Below are positions 7,948-16,044 of a DNA stretch of 64,000 bases, one piece after another (within the stretch, counting starts at the first letter, position 1; every line of letters begins with the position of its first letter). The position numbers and the translations under genes are program-made. The stretch lies in the IMG/VR virus record IMGVR_UViG_3300021092_000026, positions 1 through 64,000 of that record; one strand, given 5' to 3'. The stretch is from a virus. The notes under the pieces were generated by a model that saw nothing but the letters and a program-made list of their open reading frames with translations, did no database searches and had not been told where the DNA came from.

Positions 7948-9396
7948 CTACCAATATGAGTTTATATCCTCACCACCACCGATTTTAGACCAATGGCGTG
8001 GTAAGTTACAAGACCAATATCCTGGTGTTGTTTTATCTTTTTTATCAGGACAATTATGTCTATCTGAAAATGCCCGTCTTGCTTCTGGGTTGTTTATTTT
8101 TGCAGTTAATCCACCCTTTACATCTCCAAAGGTTACTTTTCTGATGTTATCGCTTGATGGGTCTTTTACATACACAACATACTTTTTACCTTCACCTGAA
8201 TTTCTTTTTGGTGAATTTAACTCTACTTCAGTTCCTTGATACTGAGCTTCTACCAACATTGGAAAATCCAATAAAACTTTCTTACCTTCATAAATCCCAA
8301 TCTTACCCATATCAGAATCTAAAAACCATTCATCACTTTCATTCATTGGCATGAACTGACCTTTTCTCCACAAGTTCCTACACTCATTTACTAACTTAAA
8401 AAATTTGGGAGAACCATATCTAAATACATTTTCAGAAAGCGGTTTTTTGTTTTTTAAATGCCATCTCAACCCCTCACTAATTCTTTTTTTACCTTCACCC
8501 AAAGGATTACCATTTACATTTAATTCACCATTCAAATAATGTTTTGCATTAACCATCAATTCTTTTGCACGAATAATATCAGATTGCCACCAATGAGGAA
8601 AATCAACTTCTTCATCAGAGTTATCAAACTGATTCATCATTTCATAAAGTTCTTTTGCGTATTTAGCAATACGAAACAAATCAGCCTTTAACATATTAGG
8701 TTCATCATCCTGATGCCCCACATCAATATCTTCGGTTAAACTTTTTAACTTTTTTAATTTAGTTGTTAAATCGGCCATATTTTTTAAATGGGCCTTTTGC
8801 GCAGAGGTTCTTTTATTTTGAGGTATCTTATTATAAGCAACAGTATCTTTGGCATTATCTTTTAATGTTTTCTGAATACTTAACATTTCCTTTTGTTGTG
8901 CTGCTTGTTCTTTGCCCGATTTTTTAACGGAAGATTTGCTGGGCTCATCATCAATTTCATTTATTACAGGATATTTTTTTCCGTTAAATTCAAACTCTTT
9001 TAATCCTTCTTTTCTTGCATTAAAAAGTGCCCCAGTAAATGCATTACCTTCATTTATATTATCTTGTGCAAGAATTTGAATATCTTTTATATCACCCACA
9101 AATGGGCCTTGAAGGGTTCTGATGGTTACTTTACTACCCTGAATTTTTAGAACCATCCCAGTTTTATTTTTTGATTTAAAGTGAACAAAATCACCAAGAT
9201 CAAATCCTAAATCTTTTTTGGCTTCATCCACAGATTCTTCGGTTTTCCAACCACCACCTGCTGCTTTATATTGTTTCGCAGCCCAACCGTTGGCGTAGGC
9301 ACTAGGGTAAACATCAAACTTTTTCTTTGCTTGCGATTTATAATAAGACCATTTTGCTGGGTCTGTTGGAACATTTTTTTCTAATATTAGTTTCAT
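7948..9396 (-). CDS. DUF5872-type phage protein with cysteine-containing C-terminus
   Basis: 482 residues, mosaic. Residues 10-50 (PTDPAKWSYYKSQAKKKF and AYANGWAAKQYK) match the DUF5872-type segment common in large phages. Residues 60-110 look like an SH3/KOW-like strand-rich module. The last 60 residues (ARRAFSDRHNCPD, GYWSCNLPRHW) carry two conserved cysteines and are a recurring phage C-terminal module. The N-terminus MKLILE matches a prohead-protease-like (I/L)xE site. Possible internal head or structural protein; function unknown. Confidence 0.72.
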   Translation of the reverse strand: MKLILEKNVPTDPAKWSYYKSQAKKKFDVYPSAYANGWAAKQYKAAGGGWKTEESVDEAKKDLGFDLGDFVHFKSKNKTGMVLKIQGSKVTIRTLQGPFVGDIKDIQILAQDNINEGNAFTGALFNARKEGLKEFEFNGKKYPVINEIDDEPSKSSVKKSGKEQAAQQKEMLSIQKTLKDNAKDTVAYNKIPQNKRTSAQKAHLKNMADLTTKLKKLKSLTEDIDVGHQDDEPNMLKADLFRIAKYAKELYEMMNQFDNSDEEVDFPHWWQSDIIRAKELMVNAKHYLNGELNVNGNPLGEGKKRISEGLRWHLKNKKPLSENVFRYGSPKFFKLVNECRNLWRKGQFMPMNESDEWFLDSDMGKIGIYEGKKVLLDFPMLVEAQYQGTEVELNSPKRNSGEGKKYVVYVKDPSSDNIRKVTFGDVKGGLTAKINNPEARRAFSDRHNCPDKKDKTTPGYWSCNLPRHWSKIGGGEDINSYW

Positions 9397-9421
9397 TATA
9401 TGATACCTTTTTGATTATATT

Positions 9422-9661
9422 TTAATCTTTATATTCATCTCTTGCTTCTTGTTGTGCATAATCAACAATATCAACTATCAAGTCGGCTAATTTCCCCCAT
9501 TGATACTTATCCCCAACGTTTATTAAGTATTGTTCTAATGCTTTGACCGCTTTTCCAATATCTCCAGTATAAGCTGGTTTTATAGCGTTTACAAGTGGTC
9601 CTTCATTTAGGGCCCGTTTGGCTTCCTCTCGGATTAACTTTCTTAATTGCGATACTTTCAT
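9422..9661 (-). CDS. Small helical protein with leader-like N-terminus
   Basis: 79 residues, predicted all-helical. The first 20 residues (MKVSQLRKLIREEAKRAL) form a basic amphipathic helix containing IRE, which fits the T4 gp21 cleavage consensus (I/L)xE. The same style of N-terminus recurs on neighbouring unrelated proteins. SD-like AGGAAA and a late-type element lie upstream. Candidate internal head protein; no named family. Confidence 0.68.
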   Translation of the reverse strand: MKVSQLRKLIREEAKRALNEGPLVNAIKPAYTGDIGKAVKALEQYLINVGDKYQWGKLADLIVDIVDYAQQEARDEYKD

Positions 9662-9692
9662 CGTTTGTTTCCTATTTTTGATTTATATTATA

Positions 9693-9700
9693 TAAATATA
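9693..9700 (-). promoter_or_regulatory. Late-type promoter element TATATTTA
   Basis: ACTATATTTATATAATAT in the coding direction, about 31 nt before the ATG of the 79-residue gene. Confidence 0.4.
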
Positions 9701-9728
9701 GTTTTTGTTCATTTCCATTATATGGGTA

Positions 9729-10079
9729 CTAAGCACCAGTCTTAACAAAAACAGGCTTTTGACCTTTTGATTGTTCACCACCTTTTTTGGCATCCCCTGC
9801 TTTCTTTTGAGCTGCTCTTTTCCTTTTTACAAAAGATGCCCTACCTTCAGGCCCTAACTTATTTGCTTTTTCTTTGGAAAGACACGCCGAATATGCTTCA
9901 CCTTCTTCGGCATCACCACACTTACCCAATTTTTCACCTGTAGAGGAATATCTATCCCAACCACCACCAGTGGTAGAACCGGTCTTACCTTTACCAAACC
10001 ATGCTCTTAAATCCTCTTTGATAATTTGTGCTATCGCACTTCGGATTAATTCTCTAAGTTGTTGTTGTTTCTTCTTCAA
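9729..10079 (-). CDS. Small basic Cys-containing phage protein (TTG start preferred)
   Basis: Taken from TTG, this is 116 residues. An ATG lies 45 nt further upstream but would lengthen the overlap with the preceding gene to 71 nt and add an unconvincing 15-residue extension. The TTG has GGAG 7 nt upstream and gives an N-terminus (KKKQQQLRELIRSAIAQIIKED) like the neighbouring leader LRKLIREE. The C-terminal part (GEKLGKCGDAEEGEAYSACL, then Lys/Ala-rich) recurs in many large phages as an uncharacterised short module. DNA- or head-associated role possible from charge. Confidence 0.65.
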   Translation of the reverse strand: MKKKQQQLRELIRSAIAQIIKEDLRAWFGKGKTGSTTGGGWDRYSSTGEKLGKCGDAEEGEAYSACLSKEKANKLGPEGRASFVKRKRAAQKKAGDAKKGGEQSKGQKPVFVKTGA

Positions 10080-10656
10080 GTTCTTGCTCCAATTTTTCGA
10101 TATATTCCTCACGCAACTTTTCAAAATCAGAATCTACTTTTGATAAAAGTTCATCCATATTAAAACCATTCCATTCTTCAACCGAACCATTCTCGTTGAT
10201 AAACTTCATTCTTAACGCAACTTTAAGGGCCTCTTTTTCAAATTGAGCCTGCTTTAACCATGCTTTCGCATTCTCCAGCATTTTCTTTTTTTCATACCTA
10301 TCATACTCCCCACTCATCCGTAATTTTGATTCCATACTTAATACACAATCAAAACACATCCCGTGAAAAGCACGCATTTTTTCATCTAACCTCTTTGGGT
10401 TTTTACAGTCGCAGGTTTCCTTCATACAATTAGGGAACTTTTTCAAATCCTGCCTAAGTTGATGAAGCTTACCGAGTTTTACTTTATACCCAGCTTTCTG
10501 CTCCCACATATCCCCATTTTCATCCTGCCATTGTTCACCGACTTCTCTACGAACATAGGTAGGAATTTCTTCAAAACCAACGGTTGTTCGTGTTTGCGTT
10601 TTATGTGTTCCCGCTAACATTTCAGTAACCGCTTTTGTATTTTTTAACTTACTCAT
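10054..10656 (-). CDS. Unknown protein with putative zinc-binding cluster
   Basis: 200 residues. Around residues 77-105 there is a Cys cluster (CMKETCDCKNP then HGMCFDC) that could bind one or two zinc ions. The flanking regions are helical and charged, ending in a long coiled-coil-like Glu/Lys tail and a TTTT C-terminus. Preceded by a late-type GATATTTA element. Similar uncharacterised proteins occur in marine T4-like phages as far as I recall; no function known. Confidence 0.72.
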   Translation of the reverse strand: MSKLKNTKAVTEMLAGTHKTQTRTTVGFEEIPTYVRREVGEQWQDENGDMWEQKAGYKVKLGKLHQLRQDLKKFPNCMKETCDCKNPKRLDEKMRAFHGMCFDCVLSMESKLRMSGEYDRYEKKKMLENAKAWLKQAQFEKEALKVALRMKFINENGSVEEWNGFNMDELLSKVDSDFEKLREEYIEKLEQELEEETTTT

Positions 10657-10670
10657 AACTTATTTTAATA

Positions 10671-10678
10671 TAAATATC
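10671..10678 (-). promoter_or_regulatory. Late-type promoter element GATATTTA
   Basis: GATATTTATATTAAAATAAG in the coding direction, 14 nt before the ATG of the Cys-cluster gene. Confidence 0.35.
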
Positions 10679-10682
10679 TAAA

Positions 10683-11867
10683 TTAATAGAATAAACCCAA
10701 TATCTGATTTAAACTTGCGAAAGCACCAGTTAGTTTAAGCGTCCTACCCTTATACACAAAAACAACACCCTCATTCGGAACAATTTTATCAGGCCCGCCG
10801 ATTGCTGCCATTCTTTCAAGTTCTAATTGTAATTTCTTTATCTTTTTTTCATCCCCACCGGCTTTAACATCTTTAATGATTTGGTCTAATCTTTGCTTTA
10901 TACTTCGGGTTGCTTCATCCGGGTTTACTGTTAATACTGAACTCATCAACGATAACACTTCCGCACCAACACCTAAAAATATATCTTCAAATGGTCTAAT
11001 ATTATCTTTTGTTATTTTTTGATGGTCGTTTTTATCTACACCCACCGCCCAATCTAATACCTTTTGAGATTTAATGTTATTTGTACCCAATTTAAAACTT
11101 TTATCAAAAAATGCCCACCTTTTTACCAATCCATCCTTTGTTGATTTATCTAATTTTTCAGGTGAATTTTTATCTATGTAATCTCCCCACCAAGCCTGAT
11201 GATATTCTGCAGGCCCATCACTATCTTTTAAACCAAATTTAGATTGTAAGTTTTTTAACATCCCCAAATACTTTGGTTGTAATTTTTCTAAATTTACATC
11301 TTTTGGTAATTGTGTAATTGGTGGCCCTTGTATCTTATACTTTTCTTGTACATCCTGATTGATTTGTTTAATCATCCCCGCCAATATCTTTGCATCAGAT
11401 TGGTCGGCCCCAATCGCCACACCGGATTCATCGTATTCATTTGTATTATGAAATATTAAAAGAGCCTGTCCATAAGGTATTACATTTACCGATGTTGGAT
11501 AAATAACTTCTAAGTTCATAAACTTTTTACCTTGCGCAAATATCTTATCTCGTTGTGCTTTTGATAACCCCTTCACAGCCGTTTCTAAATCCCTCATAGC
11601 AAAGTTGTAAGCATCGGTTAGTCCACCCCTACCTCCGAACTTTGAAGCAACATCAGCGATTGACATTGCGTTTTCACCACTGTTAGCAAGGTGTCCCTTG
11701 TTCCTTGCAGCGATTAATCCCTTATCATCTCTCCAACTAATAGCGAGTGCCTGTCCATCTGTATTATGAATTAATATACCATTTGCATAATAACATGAAA
11801 AATTATCAACTTTTATGTCATATCTGGTCTGAACTTTGTTTATTGGTTTTATTGATTTAATTTTCAT
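10683..11867 (-). CDS. Intein C-half fused to C-terminal part of a ligase-type nucleotidyltransferase
   Basis: Residues 1-35 are a split-intein C-half. They contain block F (TRYDIKVDNFSCYYANGIL) and end in block G (ILIHN), with the penultimate His and terminal Asn needed for cyclisation. The C-extein starts with Thr36 as the +1 nucleophile, and continues TDGQALAISW, ARNKGHL, FMNLEVIYP (116-125), EGVVFVYKGR (366-375) and LKLTG (377-381). These fit ligase/nucleotidyltransferase motifs I (DG part), Ia-II, III, IV and V. After trans-splicing to the gene at 12655-14229 the mature protein would have about 785 residues. Splicing is predicted from the motifs, not shown. Confidence 0.9.
   Translation of the reverse strand: MKIKSIKPINKVQTRYDIKVDNFSCYYANGILIHNTDGQALAISWRDDKGLIAARNKGHLANSGENAMSIADVASKFGGRGGLTDAYNFAMRDLETAVKGLSKAQRDKIFAQGKKFMNLEVIYPTSVNVIPYGQALLIFHNTNEYDESGVAIGADQSDAKILAGMIKQINQDVQEKYKIQGPPITQLPKDVNLEKLQPKYLGMLKNLQSKFGLKDSDGPAEYHQAWWGDYIDKNSPEKLDKSTKDGLVKRWAFFDKSFKLGTNNIKSQKVLDWAVGVDKNDHQKITKDNIRPFEDIFLGVGAEVLSLMSSVLTVNPDEATRSIKQRLDQIIKDVKAGGDEKKIKKLQLELERMAAIGGPDKIVPNEGVVFVYKGRTLKLTGAFASLNQILGLFY
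11763..11867 (-). other. Split intein C-half (35 residues)
   Basis: Intein blocks F and G with terminal His-Asn directly followed by extein Thr. The length is close to the roughly 36-residue C-halves of naturally split DnaE inteins. Confidence 0.9.
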
Positions 11868-12591
11868 ATCTAATCCTTATAAATTTACAGCCCAATAACT
11901 TTTCTATTTTTTCCTGTCGTATTACATCTCTTTTTCGAAGTGAACCATCTTTATTAAAATGATGCGATTCATCTATTTCAATTACAGCGTTTTTTTCTTT
12001 ATCATACCCATCCAAATAATAACCAAGCCCTTCAACATAATACTCACCACCATTTTCCGCGTGTTGGAAGTTATATCCATATTGCTTACCATACTCTTCT
12101 ATAATTGGTATAGCATTTACATTGTAATTTGGAAATAAAGACTTAAATGCTCCAGAAAATCGTATTTTTTCTTTAACTTTTGGGTGCTGAAAAATGTTAT
12201 CAACTCCATATTTTTCTTTAACAGTTTTATTTCTTTTGTGAAATATTACTGTCCCTTTAGATAATGGGTTTATTGCACCATATTTTTTCAAATTAGTTTT
12301 TTCAATTCTATCTCTATACCCATCCATATAATGAGATTGTTTTACATTTCTAACAGGTATATTTAATCGTCTAAGTTGTTTGTTCACTATTGTAGATGAA
12401 CTCCACCCATTTTCATTAGCAATTTGTAGCGCAGATTTACCATTTATTATATATTCAGTATATAACATATCATAATTAAATAACCCATCACGCCATTCTT
12501 TAAATTTACCACAATTTCTTATATGACCATTTATACTCAAACTACTTTTAATTTGAAGTTTATTACCACAATATTTACAAGCTTCTTCCAT
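11857..12591 (-). CDS. Free-standing Vsr-like/EDxHD homing endonuclease
   Basis: 244 residues located between the two split-intein genes and overlapping the C-half gene by 11 nt. The N-terminus is a CCHC zinc finger (C5, C8, H23, C27). The middle has a helix-turn-helix-like region (ALQIANENGWSSSTIV) and two NUMOD-like repeats (TNLKKYGAINPLSKG and TVKEKYGVDNIFQHP). The C-terminal Vsr-type core has D194, E205, D207, HH210-211 and D215, ending LLGCKFIRIR. This fits the homing-endonuclease family described with fractured genes and split inteins, which cleaves uninterrupted alleles to spread the element. The cleavage target is inferred to be the intein-free gene. Confidence 0.88.
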   Translation of the reverse strand: MEEACKYCGNKLQIKSSLSINGHIRNCGKFKEWRDGLFNYDMLYTEYIINGKSALQIANENGWSSSTIVNKQLRRLNIPVRNVKQSHYMDGYRDRIEKTNLKKYGAINPLSKGTVIFHKRNKTVKEKYGVDNIFQHPKVKEKIRFSGAFKSLFPNYNVNAIPIIEEYGKQYGYNFQHAENGGEYYVEGLGYYLDGYDKEKNAVIEIDESHHFNKDGSLRKRDVIRQEKIEKLLGCKFIRIRYEN

Positions 12592-12609
12592 AGTATGTAT
12601 TATTTTATA

Positions 12610-12617
12610 TAAATATG
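12610..12617 (-). promoter_or_regulatory. Late-type promoter element CATATTTA for the homing endonuclease
   Basis: CATATTTATATAAAATAAT in the coding direction, in the 63-nt gap after the intein N-half stop and 18 nt before the endonuclease ATG. Confidence 0.4.
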
Positions 12618-12654
12618 TGATTTGTGAAAAAACCGATGGTTGTTGTGTGTATTT

Positions 12655-12951
12655 TTACAATGTTTTCAATTCCATATCTTCGGTCAAATCTTTGGCCTGA
12701 ACATACCCTATACCCTCTACATACATTCTATGATTTGGCGTTACTTGAATGGTTTTACCATCTTCCAGTTCTATTTCTAACCACTCATCAGTATCATCAT
12801 TATTAAAAGATGCCATAATACCCATAAATTCATTATTACCAGTTACTTCATTAAATGATAATACCAAATCGGTAAGTTTATTATCCACAAACTCCGATAT
12901 AGGTATGTTTCCATTATTTTTAGTTTCAATAATACTATCACCCGCTATACA
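12655..12951 (-). other. Split intein N-half (98 residues)
   Basis: Begins with Cys (codon at 12951-12949) and contains block A (CIAGDSIIET), TPNHRM of block B with the conserved Thr and His, and GYVQAKDL. It ends without endonuclease domain. Length is close to the roughly 100-residue N-halves of natural split inteins. Confidence 0.9.
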
Positions 12952-14229
12952 CTTTTCTGTTGTTAATTTCAAATCACCTTTTAGGGCTTTTGTTATTATA
13001 TTTTTTAAATCACCAAAAGTTAAACCCAATTCCATATCAAATGGGTGATTCATGTGTCCGTATGCGCCACCCTCTAACAAAAACTTAGAAAACTTTCTGC
13101 CAATTTTTTCTAATAATCTAAATTGTCTATCGTTAATTCTCTTTACTTTAGTATTGGTAGACCATTCAACAATTTCGTGTCCTAATCTTGCATAAGCTTC
13201 TTGTAACTCTTCATCCTTTACTCCTGTAATATCTACTGTATTATTAAGTGGTGCATCCGGTGGTGCTGCATCCAATGGTGATGTTGCTGTATCAGCCGTT
13301 ACAAAATCTTCGGTTTCAGGAATATCTAAAAGGTCATCCATTGTAAATACTTTTCTAGTACTACTATATTGGTAAAAATCCCCAGTACCTTTTGCGGATT
13401 TTTTGACCATTACATCTGCTTTTGGAAAATCTAATTGTACATATCCACCATTAACAAACCAATAATCGTTTTTTTGTGCTTGCTTACTTAATCCCAAAAC
13501 CCTTCGTTTATTAGGAACTACATACATTGCGTCAGGTTCACCTGCATCTCCCCCATATCCACCACTTAGTGTTGACTCAGTTAATGCTTTTATATTAAAT
13601 GTCTTAAAGAAAGATTCCATTATGGATTCTACTGCTATCAACTTTTTTGTTATTAAGTTGTATATTTTGGGATTAAATTTTGGATAAGCTTTTTTAAATC
13701 CTGCTTTTCTTTTTGATTCATCTCCCGCTGATAACCACTTTCTTACATCCGTTCCACTTATTGAGTTTGCCTGCATTGGTGATGCGTAAACATAACCATT
13801 TTCTTCATACCCACTAGCAGGTTTGAATCCGTCTCCACTATGAAACTTTTTGAAATATTTACCACCCAATCGTTGTACATCCTTTTCTCCTACCACAGTT
13901 ACAAACGCTGTTGTTTTGGGTGAAAATCCACTTAATACTTCGGTTGGGTTATATGGGTTTTTTACTTGAACTACTTTATTTGAAGGGATATCAAACATTG
14001 TAGTCATTATTTTTTTCTTCTCCAAAAAGTTAAATGGGTCTTTCGGTCCACCACTTTTATTGGATGTTCCAATCCAAACCTTATCTTTACCAAACTTTTG
14101 AACTAAATGTGAGTATGTTCCATAGTGTCCTTTATGAAAAGGTTGAAACCTTCCTGCATATACAACCACTATATCTTTTATTTCTTCGGTTAATATTTCT
14201 TTAACCCACTCTTTTATTAAATTTCCCAT
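12655..14229 (-). CDS. Nucleotidylyltransferase N-extein fused to intein N-half
   Basis: 524 residues: 426 of extein followed by a 98-residue intein N-half. Residues 20-165 are a cytidylyltransferase-like nucleotidyltransferase with GRFQPFHKGH (HxGH at 32-35) and ISGTDVR (157-163). Residues 205-426 are less clear, ending KGDLKLTTEK. The intein starts at Cys427 (CIAGDSIIET, block A) and has block B around TPNHRMYVEG. The extein ends with Lys426, which after splicing precedes TDG and forms ligase motif I (K-T-D-G). The N-terminus WVKEILTEE has a gp21-like (I/L)xE site. ATG lies exactly 5 nt after TATATTTA. Confidence 0.9.
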   Translation of the reverse strand: MGNLIKEWVKEILTEEIKDIVVVYAGRFQPFHKGHYGTYSHLVQKFGKDKVWIGTSNKSGGPKDPFNFLEKKKIMTTMFDIPSNKVVQVKNPYNPTEVLSGFSPKTTAFVTVVGEKDVQRLGGKYFKKFHSGDGFKPASGYEENGYVYASPMQANSISGTDVRKWLSAGDESKRKAGFKKAYPKFNPKIYNLITKKLIAVESIMESFFKTFNIKALTESTLSGGYGGDAGEPDAMYVVPNKRRVLGLSKQAQKNDYWFVNGGYVQLDFPKADVMVKKSAKGTGDFYQYSSTRKVFTMDDLLDIPETEDFVTADTATSPLDAAPPDAPLNNTVDITGVKDEELQEAYARLGHEIVEWSTNTKVKRINDRQFRLLEKIGRKFSKFLLEGGAYGHMNHPFDMELGLTFGDLKNIITKALKGDLKLTTEKCIAGDSIIETKNNGNIPISEFVDNKLTDLVLSFNEVTGNNEFMGIMASFNNDDTDEWLEIELEDGKTIQVTPNHRMYVEGIGYVQAKDLTEDMELKTL

Positions 14230-14234
14230 ATAAA

Positions 14235-14242
14235 TAAATATA
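14235..14242 (-). promoter_or_regulatory. Late-type promoter element directly before the N-extein gene
   Basis: TATATTTA in the coding direction, then exactly 5 nt, then ATG: same geometry as the portal gene. Confidence 0.5.
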
Positions 14243-14262
14243 AAATTTATTTTAGTTTATTA

Positions 14263-16029
14263 TTATCCAGAATATGATGATGAATAGTATGGTAAAAATA
14301 TTATATAATCAGTGTCAACACCTTCATTACTGTGCAATTTAATTTTTAAATATCCATCCGGGTCTGCTAAGAGTGATATAGTTCCCGGTGATGAGTTTCT
14401 TATCAAAGAAATATTCTCACCCGATAGCCAATCAATTTTTTCGCCTTCACTCAACAGAGTGTTGCTTGGTTCGGTTGTATTATTCCACTCACCTTGAATA
14501 TTTAATCCTAATCTATTATCGCCAGTATCTTTAATTACATTTGTAATAGTAGATAATGAAGAACTTACATTATTAATTTGAGTGGATAATGATGAACTAG
14601 CTTCAGTTAATGTTGTGATAGATGAACTTACATTATTAATTTGAGTGGATAATGATGAACTAGCTACAGTTAATGTTGTGATAGATGAACTTACATTATT
14701 AATTTGAGTGGATAATGATTGACTTAATTCCGTTATATCACCCCCACCACCAGAGCCACTTGCTTGACTATCATATCCTTTAAAATAATAATTGGTTAAT
14801 ATCGATTCATAATTTGCAAAATCGTTTTGTGAATTTAAATATTCAATTTTTATATCATTTGCCACATTTTTATTGGTTGGATTATATAAAAATGTATGAG
14901 TTGATTGAGTTACATTAGTTTGAGTATCAGAGTATATGTCTGTTGATGAGCCTGTAATAATATCATACAATAGTTTTGTTCCTATTAACTGATATTCTGT
15001 TAATGTTCCTCCCGTTGCTCTTGATCTGATATACACATTTATTTTATCAACATTACCTAGAATTGGATTCACATCTTTTATTGTTATATGAGCTAATGAT
15101 TGTGAAAATATGGTAGTAGAACCTGTACTAATTGTTTCCACCACAAAACTCCCGGTAGAAAATAATGTAAAAGTTTTTAGTAGTGATGCTGTTTTAGTAC
15201 TTACAGATGCGGTTAGTGGATTAGAAACTCTAACTTTTCTACTGGTAATAAATGATTGTAATGATGCGGTATAATTTTGTGGCTTTAACATTCCTGCACT
15301 AAGTTCTGCGGATGTAATTTGTGGGGATAATGTGGTATTTTGTAAGTTAATTTTTATTTTACCACCAATCGAATTTGGATTTAATTGATAATTTGGTGTT
15401 TCTAAAAACACATTTTGCCCACCAAAATCCGATGTATAAATTATATTTTGATTTACAGTTTGATTTACTATTTGTGGTTGATTCAAACTTTGGGTTGGTA
15501 TTTCTCTATAAAATGAAAATGATTCTGATACGGATATTATTGGTACTGAATTTTGGTTTGTAAACACTATTGGAGATTCAGATCTACTATCTCTACTTAT
15601 AGAAATTTTTCTTTTCCACCTAACATTAATAACATCTCTAAATTCTTCAGGTATTATCTCACCATCTTCGGTTCTTTCTGCTATACCACATATTATCATT
15701 TCACCAATACCATTTGGGGTATTGTATATATCATCCCGTTCACCATAAACCCACACCGAAATATAGCGTGATAAATCACCTGGTTCGTAATCAGGTATTT
15801 CATAGTAAACCGAATTAAGATTTACATCTAATATTTCAATATATAATTGAGAATTGGGTTTTAGTATATCCTCATTTGGTTTTATCCTAACACCATTTTT
15901 ACCCCTACCAAAAAAAGAAGGAAACTCTTTTATACCAAAGTATGCTTCTGATGTTAATGAAGTATCTTCAATATAAACCGGTATTAAATCTAAATTTTCG
16001 TTAAACCTTCTTTTAAATTCCAATGACAT
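14263..16029 (-). CDS. Fibre- or baseplate-associated structural protein with coiled-coil repeats
   Basis: 588 residues. The N-terminal 150 residues (MSLEFKRRFNENLDLIPVYI, EIPDYEPGDLSRYISVWVYGE) resemble structural proteins of marine T4-like phages. The centre is Ser/Thr/Asn-rich and beta-prone. Residues about 430-495 hold three near-identical 21-residue units (SLSTQINNVSSSITTLTVASS), exactly three heptads each, typical of trimeric fibre coiled coils. GGGGA AAT is the SD-like sequence before ATG. A fibre, whisker or baseplate connector is likely; an exact T4 equivalent is not assigned. Confidence 0.75.
   Translation of the reverse strand: MSLEFKRRFNENLDLIPVYIEDTSLTSEAYFGIKEFPSFFGRGKNGVRIKPNEDILKPNSQLYIEILDVNLNSVYYEIPDYEPGDLSRYISVWVYGERDDIYNTPNGIGEMIICGIAERTEDGEIIPEEFRDVINVRWKRKISISRDSRSESPIVFTNQNSVPIISVSESFSFYREIPTQSLNQPQIVNQTVNQNIIYTSDFGGQNVFLETPNYQLNPNSIGGKIKINLQNTTLSPQITSAELSAGMLKPQNYTASLQSFITSRKVRVSNPLTASVSTKTASLLKTFTLFSTGSFVVETISTGSTTIFSQSLAHITIKDVNPILGNVDKINVYIRSRATGGTLTEYQLIGTKLLYDIITGSSTDIYSDTQTNVTQSTHTFLYNPTNKNVANDIKIEYLNSQNDFANYESILTNYYFKGYDSQASGSGGGGDITELSQSLSTQINNVSSSITTLTVASSSLSTQINNVSSSITTLTEASSSLSTQINNVSSSLSTITNVIKDTGDNRLGLNIQGEWNNTTEPSNTLLSEGEKIDWLSGENISLIRNSSPGTISLLADPDGYLKIKLHSNEGVDTDYIIFLPYYSSSYSG
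14561..14725 (-). repeat. 63-bp tandem repeat coding for three heptads
   Basis: Copies start at 14561, 14624 and 14687 (spacing exactly 63), the last partial. Near-identity at DNA level indicates recent duplication. Confidence 0.9.
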
Positions 16030-16044
16030 TTATTTCCCCTATAA

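Noticed and set aside
9729-10124. Programmed frameshift joining the Cys-cluster gene to the next small gene
   Set aside because: A slippery heptamer is not evident, and the TTG start with GGAG at 10079 explains the overlap more simply.
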